Below are positions 34,753 through 41,918 of a stretch of DNA of 64,000 nucleotides, one piece after another (the first letter of the stretch is position 1; each line of letters opens with the position of its first letter). The stretch spans positions 64,501-128,500 of the forward strand of contig NZ_LT574835.1 of NCBI RefSeq assembly GCF_900086725.1. The letters run 5' to 3'. This DNA is from Bariatricus massiliensis (lineage in GTDB: Bacteria; Bacillota; Clostridia; Lachnospirales; Lachnospiraceae). The notes beneath the pieces were generated by a model that had not been told where the DNA came from, searched no databases, and saw only the letters and a list, made by a program, of their open reading frames with translations. The translations under genes were made by a program, and so were the position numbers.

Positions 34753-36039
34753 TCAGCATTCTTCAAAAAGTTCATCTGTAAAGTCTTTTCTTTCTTCCAA
34801 AGTTTTCAGAATCCTTTCTTCAATACTTCCCCTGCATAACATCAGATAATAGAAGCATGTCTGTTCCTGACCAATCCTGTGAATTCTTTTCTTTGATTGT
34901 TCAAAATCTTCTGATGACAATGGAAGTGTGAAATATATAATTCTGTTGCACTTTTGCAAATTCAAACCTTTGCTTCCTGCTTGATACTGAACCAATGTCA
35001 CACTGTTGGATTCATATTCATATGCAGTCAAATCTTTGATGTGTCCATTTACTTCTGAAACAGGCTTTTCACATTCTTTGCAAACCGCTTTCAATGCATC
35101 CAATTCTGAATTGAATGAATAGAACACAATCAATCTGTCTTCTGTGGACTGAATCAAATCCCTGAATGCTGTCAGCTTTTCTTTGTTATAAACACCACAC
35201 AACTGTCTTGCATAAAGCATTTTTGTCAGTGTGGTATCACCAACCAATTCAGTGTCATCAACATAAACAATGCAATCTTTCATGAAAGTTGAATATTCCT
35301 TTGACTTGTCCACTTTGATTTTTGTGAAAATCTGTTCAGGAAGGTCAAACACTTCTTCTGTCTTCATAAACACTGCACCATGTTCACGCATTTTCCGCTT
35401 CAACCTGTCTGTGTTTTTGTATGGGTCATCTTTATCAACAATCCAATGTTTGATTCCACCTGCATCAATTTGTTTCCAATTGACATATTGGTTTTTATAC
35501 ATCTTTTCAGTGATGTTCCATCCAAGCAAATGAAGCTGTGACCAAAGATTTTCATATTTACCACCAACAGGTGTTCCTGAAAGCAGAATCACATTTTCAG
35601 GATGCAGTTGAAGAATAAACTTTGACTGTTTTGCAGAAGTATTCTGAATCAGTGATGATTCATCCAACATTAGTGTGAAATTTTCAAGGTTCATCAATTC
35701 TTTTGGTCTTCTCCAAGCAAGTTCATAATTGATTACACCAATTCTGACCTTGTATCTTGAATGTGTGAACATATCCAAGTTCTTTGTCAGGTCATAACAC
35801 CATGCACCACTTTCATCACATTTCATCTTGTCTATGTAATAGGTGAAAAAGTGTTCAATCCAATCATGAATTTTTGATTTCTGACAAATAATCAAAATAT
35901 CTGTTCCCATATTCATTGCTTTTTCAGCACCAACAAATGTCTTTCCAAGTCCCATGTCAAGATAATATGCAACCTTGTTCTGACCTTCTGTTTCAGTCAA
36001 GGCTTGCTGTTGGTGCTGAAACAGTTTCAAATCATTCAA
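34753..36039 (-). CDS. SNF2-family DEAD-like helicase
   Basis: A roughly 428-residue helicase with the motifs LFQHQQQAL (Q/I region), MGLGKT (Walker A), LMLDESS (DEAD-type box II), LLSGTP (III), and VTLVQYQAGSKGLNLQKCN with KKRIHRIGQ (V and VI), the last typical of SNF2 proteins. Translation most likely begins at a TTG (36039) after AGGGG that overlaps the preceding stop; an ATG at 36075 inside the upstream gene is an alternative. Such phage helicases act with VRR-NUC and polymerase in DNA processing. Confidence 0.88.
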   Translation of the reverse strand: MNDLKLFQHQQQALTETEGQNKVAYYLDMGLGKTFVGAEKAMNMGTDILIICQKSKIHDWIEHFFTYYIDKMKCDESGAWCYDLTKNLDMFTHSRYKVRIGVINYELAWRRPKELMNLENFTLMLDESSLIQNTSAKQSKFILQLHPENVILLSGTPVGGKYENLWSQLHLLGWNITEKMYKNQYVNWKQIDAGGIKHWIVDKDDPYKNTDRLKRKMREHGAVFMKTEEVFDLPEQIFTKIKVDKSKEYSTFMKDCIVYVDDTELVGDTTLTKMLYARQLCGVYNKEKLTAFRDLIQSTEDRLIVFYSFNSELDALKAVCKECEKPVSEVNGHIKDLTAYEYESNSVTLVQYQAGSKGLNLQKCNRIIYFTLPLSSEDFEQSKKRIHRIGQEQTCFYYLMLCRGSIEERILKTLEERKDFTDELFEEC

Positions 36040-37096
36040 TGTGAACCCCTGTGACCTGTTCAAAGATTTCTTCATCAAAGTTCGGAAGTGCTTTGATAAC
36101 ATCCTTTTCATGGTCTGATAAGCTATTCCACCAAATCTGACCACATTCAGATTCATCAAGTTCTTTCAGATAACCACCTGTTGTTTCATATTCAGGATGC
36201 TGTTCTTTTTCTTCATCAGTCATGTCATCAGACCAAATCCATTCAAGAACATTGTGCTGAATCTTGTTCAACAGATACCTTGCTTCTGAATTCCACCAAT
36301 CCCTGAAAGTCCAATCAGAAGGTTTATTGAACATCAAAATCTTTGATTCCTTGGTATTAAAACAACCACTGGAAAAGTTGGTCTTGTTCCAATCACCGCT
36401 GTTCCAATCACCGCTGTTGCGATTACCGCTGTTGCAATCACCGCTGTTCCAATCACCGCTGTTGCGATTACCGCTGTTCCAATCACCGCTGTTGCGATTA
36501 CCGCTGTTCCAATCACCGCTGTTGCGATTACCGCTGTTGCGATTACCGCTGTTGCGATTACCGCTGTTGCGATTACCGCTGTTCCAATCACCGCTGTTGC
36601 GATTACCGCTGTTCCAATCACCGCTGTTCCAATCACCGCTGTTGCGATTACCGCTGTTCCAATCACCGCTGTTGCGATTACCGCTGTTCCAATCACCCCT
36701 GTTCCAATCACCGCTGTTGCGATTACCGCTGTTCCAATCACCGCTGTTCCAATCACCGCTGTTGCGATTACCGCTGTTGCAATGTCCTGCGTTGGCTTTT
36801 CCTATATTGACCATTTTCAGAACTTCTTCCCATAAAATTTCACGAACAATTTTAATTTTGTTTGTGCAGTGCTTGCTTCCATCCGCTTCTGCATCAATTT
36901 CACCAAGTGCTTCAATTTCTGCAACCTTGTTGTTTGGGTCAAAGGAATAATAATTGAAGCAGTCCTTTAACTCTGTGCAAAAATGAAATCCTCTGTTGCA
37001 ACATGAAGGTGTCACATCTTCTTCAAATGTTTCACCAACTGCATATTGAAATCCCCTGCATGTCCAATCAGGTTCAAAAACTTTATATCCCTGCAT
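36032..37096 (-). CDS. Pentapeptide_2-type (NxGxx) tandem-repeat protein
   Basis: A 354-residue protein in three parts. Residues 1-97 are a globular head (YKVFEPDWTCRGFQYAVGET and CNRGFHFC) like the domain annotated DUF7666 in phage proteins. Residues about 100-235 are some 27 near-identical five-residue units alternating NSGDW and NSGNR. Residues 236-354 are another globular part. The Asn-x-Gly spacing fits the Pentapeptide_2 family, also seen in mycobacterial PPE-MPTR proteins, which fold as a right-handed beta helix. The repeat is nearly exact at DNA level, so length variation is likely. Function unknown. Confidence 0.82.
   Translation of the reverse strand: MQGYKVFEPDWTCRGFQYAVGETFEEDVTPSCCNRGFHFCTELKDCFNYYSFDPNNKVAEIEALGEIDAEADGSKHCTNKIKIVREILWEEVLKMVNIGKANAGHCNSGNRNSGDWNSGDWNSGNRNSGDWNRGDWNSGNRNSGDWNSGNRNSGDWNSGDWNSGNRNSGDWNSGNRNSGNRNSGNRNSGNRNSGDWNSGNRNSGDWNSGNRNSGDWNSGDCNSGNRNSGDWNSGDWNKTNFSSGCFNTKESKILMFNKPSDWTFRDWWNSEARYLLNKIQHNVLEWIWSDDMTDEEKEQHPEYETTGGYLKELDESECGQIWWNSLSDHEKDVIKALPNFDEEIFEQVTGVHIE
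36390..36784 (-). repeat. 15-bp tandem array inside the pentapeptide gene
   Basis: About 26 copies of a 15-bp unit in two versions, CCGCTGTTCCAATCA and CCGCTGTTGCGATTA on the plus strand, are mixed in irregular order. One unit is altered to CCCCTGTTCC. The identity between units shows recent expansion or homogenisation. Confidence 0.93.
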
Positions 37097-37111
37097 TCTT
37101 TACAATCCTTT

Positions 37112-37291
37112 CTATACTTTGATACCTGTGCATTCTGTGAATTTAATGGGTGAAATCCAATAGGTATATTTTGAAGAAGTCTTCACTGCATATCCCCAAG
37201 GAAATAAACCCTGTTGCAAACCCCTTCTGATAAACCATTCAGAAGCACCCATCAATTCAGCAACTTTCTTGACTGTCAATCTGTTCTTCAT
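37112..37291 (-). CDS. Small DNA-binding-like protein (59 aa)
   Basis: This frame begins MKNRLTVKKVAELMGASEWF and continues IRRGLQQGLFPWGYAV, a pattern of winged-helix excisionase/MerR-like DNA-binding proteins (a V..VAELMG.S..F.R.GLQ.G helix-turn-helix). Its ATG overlaps the stop of the XRE-type gene (ATGA). The family commonly supplies phage excisionases or small early regulators. It is missed if only longer frames are considered. Confidence 0.65.
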   Translation of the reverse strand: MKNRLTVKKVAELMGASEWFIRRGLQQGLFPWGYAVKTSSKYTYWISPIKFTECTGIKV

Positions 37292-37479
37292 GCACTTCCA
37301 CCTGCATCAGACAGGTTCAGGAAATCCTTGATTCTTGCAATCTGTTCTTCATTGTTCCGCTTTTCTTTGATAAGGTCTGAAACATATGAAAGAGAAATTC
37401 CAAGTGCTTCTGCAAGGTCACCCATTGTCATGTTGCGGTCAATCAGTGCTTTTTTTACTTGCTTTTCAAATTCTGACAT
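37288..37479 (-). CDS. XRE-family helix-turn-helix protein (Cro-like)
   Basis: A 63-residue protein with the HTH core MTMGDLAEALGISLSYVSDL. It is the second gene of the early minus-strand operon, facing away from the repressor, the typical place for a Cro-like or anti-repressor-type regulator. It is translationally coupled to the next small DNA-binding protein. Confidence 0.8.
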   Translation of the reverse strand: MSEFEKQVKKALIDRNMTMGDLAEALGISLSYVSDLIKEKRNNEEQIARIKDFLNLSDAGGSA

Positions 37480-37483
37480 CTGC

Positions 37484-38296
37484 CTAACCCCTTTCTTTTA
37501 ATTTTTCTTTTAATGCTTTTCTGAAATCAGCATTGTGACCATTGATTGAAAGCCCTTTTGCTATTCTTTCATCTTCAAGCTGAAATCTTTTTTCAAGTTC
37601 TTCAACAGAATAATCAGACCTAAATTTTCTCCAAGTCTGCTTGTCCATTTCATTCAATTCATTCCATAGTTCAGGATAGAATTTTCTTAAATTTCTTAAT
37701 TCTTCCAATGATTGAAGTGGACAACACCAACATGACACCCTTGAAAAATGTTCATATAGACCTTTCCAATCAAAACCTTTTTGATAGCAATAAGACAATG
37801 CTTTTGCTTCATCCCAACTCCAATCAACAAGGGGATGTTGATGATTCTTATTGCTCTCTTTTTCTAATCTGTACTGTTCATCAGAAGCAAGACCAACATA
37901 TTCAATAACATTGAATTCAGCTTCAAGTTCTTGCTTATATTTTCTTAACAGTTCAGTTTTCAATTTTGAAGTACACCATCTTGAACGACTTCCTGCCCAA
38001 GAATATCCAACAGGATTTCCACCAAGTTTTTCAATTGTGGATTGTCTTCTTTCAGCAGGATGTTCCAACATTAAATATTTGAAAGACTGTGGATTTTTCA
38101 GTGTTACAAACTTAATTCCTGCATCTTCAACAATCTTCTTGACCTTTTCCACATGTCTATACATTGCAGGAAATTCCATCCAAGTGTCACAATACAGAAC
38201 AATATCAATTTGCATTCCAAGTTCCATCATGTGAAGCAACATTGCAGTTGAATCTTTTCCACCTGAAAATGAAACAATATGTAAATCAGGATTCAT
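37484..38296 (-). CDS. PAPS-reductase-like PP-loop enzyme
   Basis: A 270-residue protein with the PP-loop motif FSGGKDSTAMLL near the N-terminus, WAGSRSRWCTSKLKT in the middle and a cysteine motif SCWCCPLQS near the C-terminus, typical of phage phosphoadenosine-phosphosulfate reductase-family proteins. The start at 38296 has AAGGAAG upstream; the open frame extends into the promoter region and was not used. Relatives include DndC, which acts in DNA phosphorothioation, and sulfate-assimilation enzymes. No other dnd-like gene is present, so the substrate is unknown. It is the first gene after the early promoter. Confidence 0.82.
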   Translation of the reverse strand: MNPDLHIVSFSGGKDSTAMLLHMMELGMQIDIVLYCDTWMEFPAMYRHVEKVKKIVEDAGIKFVTLKNPQSFKYLMLEHPAERRQSTIEKLGGNPVGYSWAGSRSRWCTSKLKTELLRKYKQELEAEFNVIEYVGLASDEQYRLEKESNKNHQHPLVDWSWDEAKALSYCYQKGFDWKGLYEHFSRVSCWCCPLQSLEELRNLRKFYPELWNELNEMDKQTWRKFRSDYSVEELEKRFQLEDERIAKGLSINGHNADFRKALKEKLKERG

Positions 38297-38326
38297 TTTC
38301 TTCACTTCCTTTCTTAATATATTTGT

Positions 38327-38345
38327 CAGAATAAATTCAGCGAAA
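38327..38345. promoter_or_regulatory. Repressor operator candidate, left copy
   Basis: CAGAATAAATTCAGCGAAA is the exact reverse complement of 38492-38510. It ends four bases before the -35 box of the plus-strand promoter at 38350. The identical placement of the other copy ahead of the minus-strand promoter makes it the prime candidate for the repressor or Cro site. Confidence 0.75.
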
Positions 38346-38349
38346 ATTA

Positions 38350-38378
38350 TTGACATTTGCTGAATTAAATACTATAAT
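38350..38378 (+). promoter_or_regulatory. Lysogeny promoter (towards repressor)
   Basis: TTGACA (38350-38355), a 17-base spacer and TATAAT (38373-38378) form a perfect sigma-A consensus reading rightward. The predicted transcript starts near 38385 and would carry a leader of about 165 bases before the repressor gene. Confidence 0.85.
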
Positions 38379-38434
38379 ATGAAGTGCCAACAACAATTAC
38401 AGATTTTATTCTGCGGTTCTTCTTGATTTCCGCT

Positions 38435-38477
38435 GAACTTATTCACCTGACACTGTTTATTATAAGTGAATAAGTTC
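38435..38477. promoter_or_regulatory. 12-bp inverted repeat across the early promoter
   Basis: GAACTTATTCAC (38435-38446) and GTGAATAAGTTC (38466-38477) are perfect complements. The right arm lies in the spacer of the early promoter and the left arm at its start region, so a protein bound here would block early transcription. It is a different motif from the 19-bp operator. Confidence 0.65.
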
Positions 38478-38487
38478 ACTTTGTCAA
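38459..38487 (-). promoter_or_regulatory. Early lytic promoter
   Basis: On the minus strand TTGACA (38482-38487), 17 bases and TATAAT (38459-38464) give a perfect consensus reading leftward into the PAPS-reductase-like gene. It faces the lysogeny promoter; predicted start sites are only about 65 bp apart and the transcripts converge. Confidence 0.85.
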
Positions 38488-38491
38488 GTAG

Positions 38492-38510
38492 TTTCGCTGA
38501 ATTTATTCTG
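38492..38510. promoter_or_regulatory. Repressor operator candidate, right copy
   Basis: TTTCGCTGAATTTATTCTG is the exact inverse of 38327-38345 and ends (on the minus strand) four bases before the -35 box of the early promoter. Confidence 0.75.
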
Positions 38511-38552
38511 CAAAAATTTTTTGAACAGATTTTGAAAGAAAGGTGAATCAGT

Positions 38553-39230
38553 ATGGAACTATTAGACAGAATCAATGAACTGTGCAAAGAAAAGGGAATT
38601 TCAAGAAGGCAAATGGAAAAAGAAGCAGGACTTGGGACAGGTTCAACCTCCAAATGGAAAGGTGGATTCAGACCAAATCAGGCTTCTATGAAGAAACTGT
38701 CAGATTTCTTTGGTGTGTCTGTCGCATACCTGCAAGGGGAATCAGATTTCAGAACTGAACAGGAAGCAATTATTCAGGGATGGAACAAGACAATTGACAC
38801 ACAAGTACTTGCAGATGAAACAAAGAAATATGAAAAAGGTCAGTTGATTCCTGTCCTTGGAACAGTGGTTGCAGGAATTCCGCTTGAAGCAGTTGAAGAA
38901 ATTCTTGATTGGGAAGAAATATCTGTTAAGTTAGCAAGAACAGGTGAATTCTTTGGATTGCAAATCAAAGGGGATTCAATGTCACCAAGAATGATTGAAG
39001 GTGATGTTGTAATCGTCAGACAACAAGCAGATGCAGACACAGGTGACATTGTGATTGCAAAAGTCAATGGTGATGATGCATGTTGCAAGAAACTGATTAA
39101 ACATGAAGATGGAATCAGCCTTGTTTCTTTCAATCCAAACTATGAACCAATGTATTTCAGCAATCAGGAAGTTTTGGACAAACCTGTTACAATCATTGGA
39201 AAAGTGGTTGAATTAAGGGGAAAATTCTAA
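38553..39230 (+). CDS. CI-like phage repressor (XRE HTH + S24 peptidase)
   Basis: A 225-residue LexA/CI-type repressor. The N-terminal HTH (about 5-60: ISRRQMEKEAGLGTGSTSKW) binds operators. The C-terminal S24 domain has LQIKGDSMSPRMIEGDVVIV with the catalytic Ser and DTGDIVIAKVNGDDACCKKL with the catalytic Lys. The PVLGTVVAGIP stretch holds the Ala-Gly autocleavage site, so RecA-dependent induction by DNA damage is expected. It is transcribed rightward from 38350 and is translationally coupled to the potassium-channel gene. Confidence 0.93.
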   Translation: MELLDRINELCKEKGISRRQMEKEAGLGTGSTSKWKGGFRPNQASMKKLSDFFGVSVAYLQGESDFRTEQEAIIQGWNKTIDTQVLADETKKYEKGQLIPVLGTVVAGIPLEAVEEILDWEEISVKLARTGEFFGLQIKGDSMSPRMIEGDVVIVRQQADADTGDIVIAKVNGDDACCKKLIKHEDGISLVSFNPNYEPMYFSNQEVLDKPVTIIGKVVELRGKF

Positions 39231-39964
39231 TGAAGAAAAAAATATACAACATCACAATTTGCATTCTGTGTGTTGTATCTGTAACATTTGCAATTATTGA
39301 CTTCACCAAAGGTCTGACTACTGTTCAGCAATGGATTGACAATATTATATATGGAATATTTGTAATTGATTACATAGTCAGATTTTTGATTTCTGATGAC
39401 AAAAAGAAATTTTTCAAAGAAAATATTTTTGACCTGATTGCAATTATTCCATTCAATTCTGCTTTCAGGATATTCAGAATTTTGAAGTTCAGCAAACTTT
39501 TGAGATTTGCAAAATTCACCAAACTGTTCAGAATCGGTTCATTATCTGCAAGAATGATGACAAAGGTCAGAAGATTCATGAACACAAATGGTTTCAAATA
39601 TGTCCTGATGCTTTCAGGTGCATCAATTCTTTCTGCAACAGTTGGAATGATGTACTTTGAACATATGAAATTTGCTGATGCTCTTTGGTGGTCATTTGTT
39701 ACTGCAACAACTGTTGGATATGGTGATTTGTCACCTTCAACCAATGCAGGAAGAATCATTGCATCATTGTTGATGATTGTTGGAATAGGTCTGATTGGTT
39801 CATTGACTTCTTCCATCACTTCATTTTTTCTTCACACTGATGAAGAACCAAAGAAATTCAGTTCAGACAAGGTTGAAATGGTCTTGACTATGTATGAATC
39901 ATTGTCTGATGAAGAAAAACAAGCGGTCAAGCAGGAACTGCAAGAACCCACATTGAACCGCTGA
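39230..39964 (+). CDS. Voltage-gated-type potassium channel carried by the prophage
   Basis: A 244-residue six-segment ion channel. Its ATG overlaps the repressor stop (TAATG), so it is made in the lysogen together with the repressor. The selectivity filter TVGYGD (161-166) is intact and lies between S5 (FKYVLMLSGASILSATVGMM) and S6 (IIASLLMIVGIGLIGSLTSS). The S4-like segment (79-115) has Arg/Lys about every third position (FRIFRILKFSKLLRFAKFTK). A cytoplasmic acidic tail follows. The likely role is lysogenic conversion or exclusion of superinfecting phage through membrane potential; this is inference. Confidence 0.9.
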   Translation: MKKKIYNITICILCVVSVTFAIIDFTKGLTTVQQWIDNIIYGIFVIDYIVRFLISDDKKKFFKENIFDLIAIIPFNSAFRIFRILKFSKLLRFAKFTKLFRIGSLSARMMTKVRRFMNTNGFKYVLMLSGASILSATVGMMYFEHMKFADALWWSFVTATTVGYGDLSPSTNAGRIIASLLMIVGIGLIGSLTSSITSFFLHTDEEPKKFSSDKVEMVLTMYESLSDEEKQAVKQELQEPTLNR

Positions 39965-40205
39965 AAAGCCTTTATTTATAAGGAAAAATTGAAAAAAAGT
40001 TCTTGCAGTTCTTGGTGATGTTCTTATTTTTCAAAATATTTTAGATAAATAAAAAAAGGATATAAGAAAAAATTTTTTTACAAAAAATAAAATAATATAG
40101 AAGTATATAGGACACCAAGAACCGATTGAACTAAAAAACCTGAAAAACCTTGATTTCACTGATGTTTCAGCGGTTCAAGGTGAACAGGATGACCAAGAAC
40201 CGCAA
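39950..40205. repeat. A/T-rich locus with nested inverted repeats, right copy
   Basis: The core (about 40018-40110) contains AAAGGATATAAGAAAAAA and AATATAGAAGTA, found inverted in the left copy. It is bracketed by GTTCTTGGTG (40008-40017) and CACCAAGAACC (40113-40123), and outside these by TTGAACCGCT (39953) with CCTTTATTTATAAGG and by AGCGGTTCAAGG (40171-40182). It lies between the channel gene and the integrase; the first bases overlap the end of the channel gene. Confidence 0.7.
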
Positions 40206-40212
40206 ACAAAAA

Positions 40213-40248
40213 AAAGACCACCCTGAACTGCAATTCAGAATGGTCTTT
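40213..40248 (-). terminator. Terminator left of the integrase gene
   Basis: AAAGACCA...TGGTCTTT with an inner CTGAA/TTCAG pair forms a stem; the long A run on its left is a T run when read on the minus strand. It may also slow rightward transcripts from the repressor operon before the integrase. Another CCAAGAACCGC unit follows at 40272. Confidence 0.6.
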
Positions 40249-40346
40249 GTGAAAATCCTTGGGTGTGATAGTCCAAGAACCGCAAATCTTATTATATCAC
40301 ATCCCTTTGATTTTTGCACCAAAATTCAGGAAGGATGTGATTTTTT

Positions 40347-41399
40347 ATGAAATTACCAAATGGATTTGGAAGTGTTTACAAACTTTCAGGACACAGAAGG
40401 AATCCTTGGTGTGCAAGAAAAACTGTTGGATGGAAAGATGACCCTGTGAAGCAAAGGTCTTTTCCAATATACAAATTTGTTGGTTTTTATCCTACAAGAC
40501 AGGAAGCACTTCAAGCACTTGCAGATTATAATGCAGACCCATTTGACCTGCACATTGAACAGATGACACTTGAAGAATTATATGACAAGTGGTCTGAACA
40601 TCATTTTGAAGAAATATCACAATCAAATATCAATGGTGTAAAGGCTTCATGGAAGCTGTGTGAAAAAATAAAAGACATGCGATTGGTTGACATCAAACTT
40701 GACCATTTTCAAAAAGTCTGTGATGAATCAGGAAAGAATTCACCAACTTTGAAGAAATTGAAGGTCACACTTGGTCTGATGTATGATTATGCTGTCAAAC
40801 ATGAAATTGTGTCCAAGGACAAAAGGGATATGATAAGATATATTGATATTAAGAAAGCAGGAAATCCAAACGCATATGACAGAAAGCCTTTTTCCAAGAA
40901 TCAGATTCAGACTGTGTGGAAGAATCAGGAAGGGAATGAATATGTTTCTGTCATCCTGCTTCTGATATACACAGGTGTCAGGATTGGTGAACTTCTTGAC
41001 CTTGAAAAAAAGGACATTCATCTTGATGAAAGATGGTTCTTTGTAAAAGAATCAAAGACAGAATCAGGAATCAGGGAAGTTCCGATTGCAGAAAAAATTG
41101 TTCCATTCTTTGAATATTGGATGCAGAAAGATTGTGACCATCTGATTTGCACACCTGACAATAAATCTTTCACATATAGAAATTATTATGATTCATATTG
41201 GACACCGCTGATGGAACAAATGAACTTGAAGCACCGCCCACATGACACAAGACACACCTGTGTGTCCTTGTTGACAGAAGCAGGTGTTGATGAAAGAATA
41301 ATCAAAAAGATTGTTGGTCACAAAGGTCAGGGTGTCACAGAAACTGTTTACACACATTTGGAACTTCCAATCAAACTTGAATCAATCAACAAAATCTGA
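40347..41399 (+). CDS. Tyrosine recombinase integrase
   Basis: A 350-residue phage integrase: an N-terminal arm-binding domain (FGSVYKLSGHRRNPWCARKT), a SAM-like core (LEELYDKWSEHHFEEISQSN) and a catalytic domain with Arg in YTGVRIGELL, HDTRHTCVSLL (His-x-x-Arg), His in VGHKGQG and the Tyr nucleophile in VYTHLE. It inserts phage DNA at the 16-bp core in rpsI and lies 0.5 kb from attR. The ribosome site GGAAGGATGTG is rather far from the ATG. Confidence 0.94.
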   Translation: MKLPNGFGSVYKLSGHRRNPWCARKTVGWKDDPVKQRSFPIYKFVGFYPTRQEALQALADYNADPFDLHIEQMTLEELYDKWSEHHFEEISQSNINGVKASWKLCEKIKDMRLVDIKLDHFQKVCDESGKNSPTLKKLKVTLGLMYDYAVKHEIVSKDKRDMIRYIDIKKAGNPNAYDRKPFSKNQIQTVWKNQEGNEYVSVILLLIYTGVRIGELLDLEKKDIHLDERWFFVKESKTESGIREVPIAEKIVPFFEYWMQKDCDHLICTPDNKSFTYRNYYDSYWTPLMEQMNLKHRPHDTRHTCVSLLTEAGVDERIIKKIVGHKGQGVTETVYTHLELPIKLESINKI

Positions 41400-41410
41400 A
41401 AGAAGGTGTC

Positions 41411-41770
41411 ATGATGAAGAAAACAGAATATAAAAATAAATTCAATGAAGAACATTATGACAGAATACATCTTGCAGTGCCAAAGGGAATGAAGGAAGTC
41501 TTCAAGACACTTGCTTCTGAAAAGGGAATGTCATTGAATGCATATATCATTGAGCTGATGCATCAAGACCAAATGGGAATGTTTGATTCTTTGCAGATTG
41601 CAGAAAAGAACAAGGAACAAATCAGATTATTGACAGGAAATACACATGATGGATATGACATCACATTCAAGGATGGTCACAAAGTTCATTGCAGAACCAA
41701 ATTGGAAGTCAGGAAAGCGGTTATTTCATATCTTGCACAAGATTCCAAAAGTCTTGCACAAGACCAATGA
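41411..41770 (+). CDS. Ribbon-helix-helix (Arc/HicB-like) small protein
   Basis: A 119-residue protein whose segment IHLAVPKGMKEVFKTLASEKGMSLNAYIIEL (32-62 region) has the beta-helix-helix pattern of Arc/CopG DNA-binding proteins. The C-terminal part is a small mixed domain (GYDITFKDGHKVHCRTKLEV). It starts 12 bp after the integrase and ends 150 bp before attR, a place often occupied by directionality factors. A role in excision or integrase control is likely but inferred. Confidence 0.7.
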   Translation: MMKKTEYKNKFNEEHYDRIHLAVPKGMKEVFKTLASEKGMSLNAYIIELMHQDQMGMFDSLQIAEKNKEQIRLLTGNTHDGYDITFKDGHKVHCRTKLEVRKAVISYLAQDSKSLAQDQ

Positions 41771-41784
41771 TTCTGTGTTACTAA

Positions 41785-41819
41785 TTTGTTTCTATCGTGT
41801 TACTAATAGACAGATTTTC
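41785..41819. repeat. Candidate integrase arm-type site, right
   Basis: Matches 4215-4248 in direct orientation (TTTGTTTCTATCGTGTTACT against TTTGTTTCTATCCTGTTTCT). A TGTTACTAAT unit occurs twice at 41777 and 41799. Confidence 0.5.
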
Positions 41820-41863
41820 AGGTGTTTGCAGAAGTTGTTCAGCAGTCCATAAAAAAAGAAAAA

Positions 41864-41890
41864 GCCTTGGAAACATTGCATTTCCAAGGC
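41864..41890. terminator. Phage-supplied terminator behind rpsI
   Basis: GCCTTGGAAA/TTTCCAAGGC with a T-rich tract on the minus strand (TTTTTCTTTTTTT) stands 30 bp past the rpsI stop. It takes over from the host terminator displaced to 4111-4139. Confidence 0.8.
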
Positions 41891-41918
41891 TTTTGTGTTT
41901 TGTTCTCTGAACCTTTGA

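Noticed and set aside
36334..36756. Long frame of alternating IGTAV/IATAV units on the minus strand, and an LFQSPLLRLP frame on the plus strand
   Set aside because: Both are out-of-frame readings of the 15-bp array inside the NxGxx repeat gene; they have no ribosome site and no conserved ends.
36361..36790. Possible CRISPR array because of regular short repeats
   Set aside because: Units are contiguous 15-bp coding repeats without spacers, and no cas genes are present; the Cas4-like nuclease belongs to the phage recombination module.
41411..41770. Toxin-antitoxin module beside the integrase
   Set aside because: Only a ribbon-helix-helix type protein is present; no toxin partner frame exists before attR.
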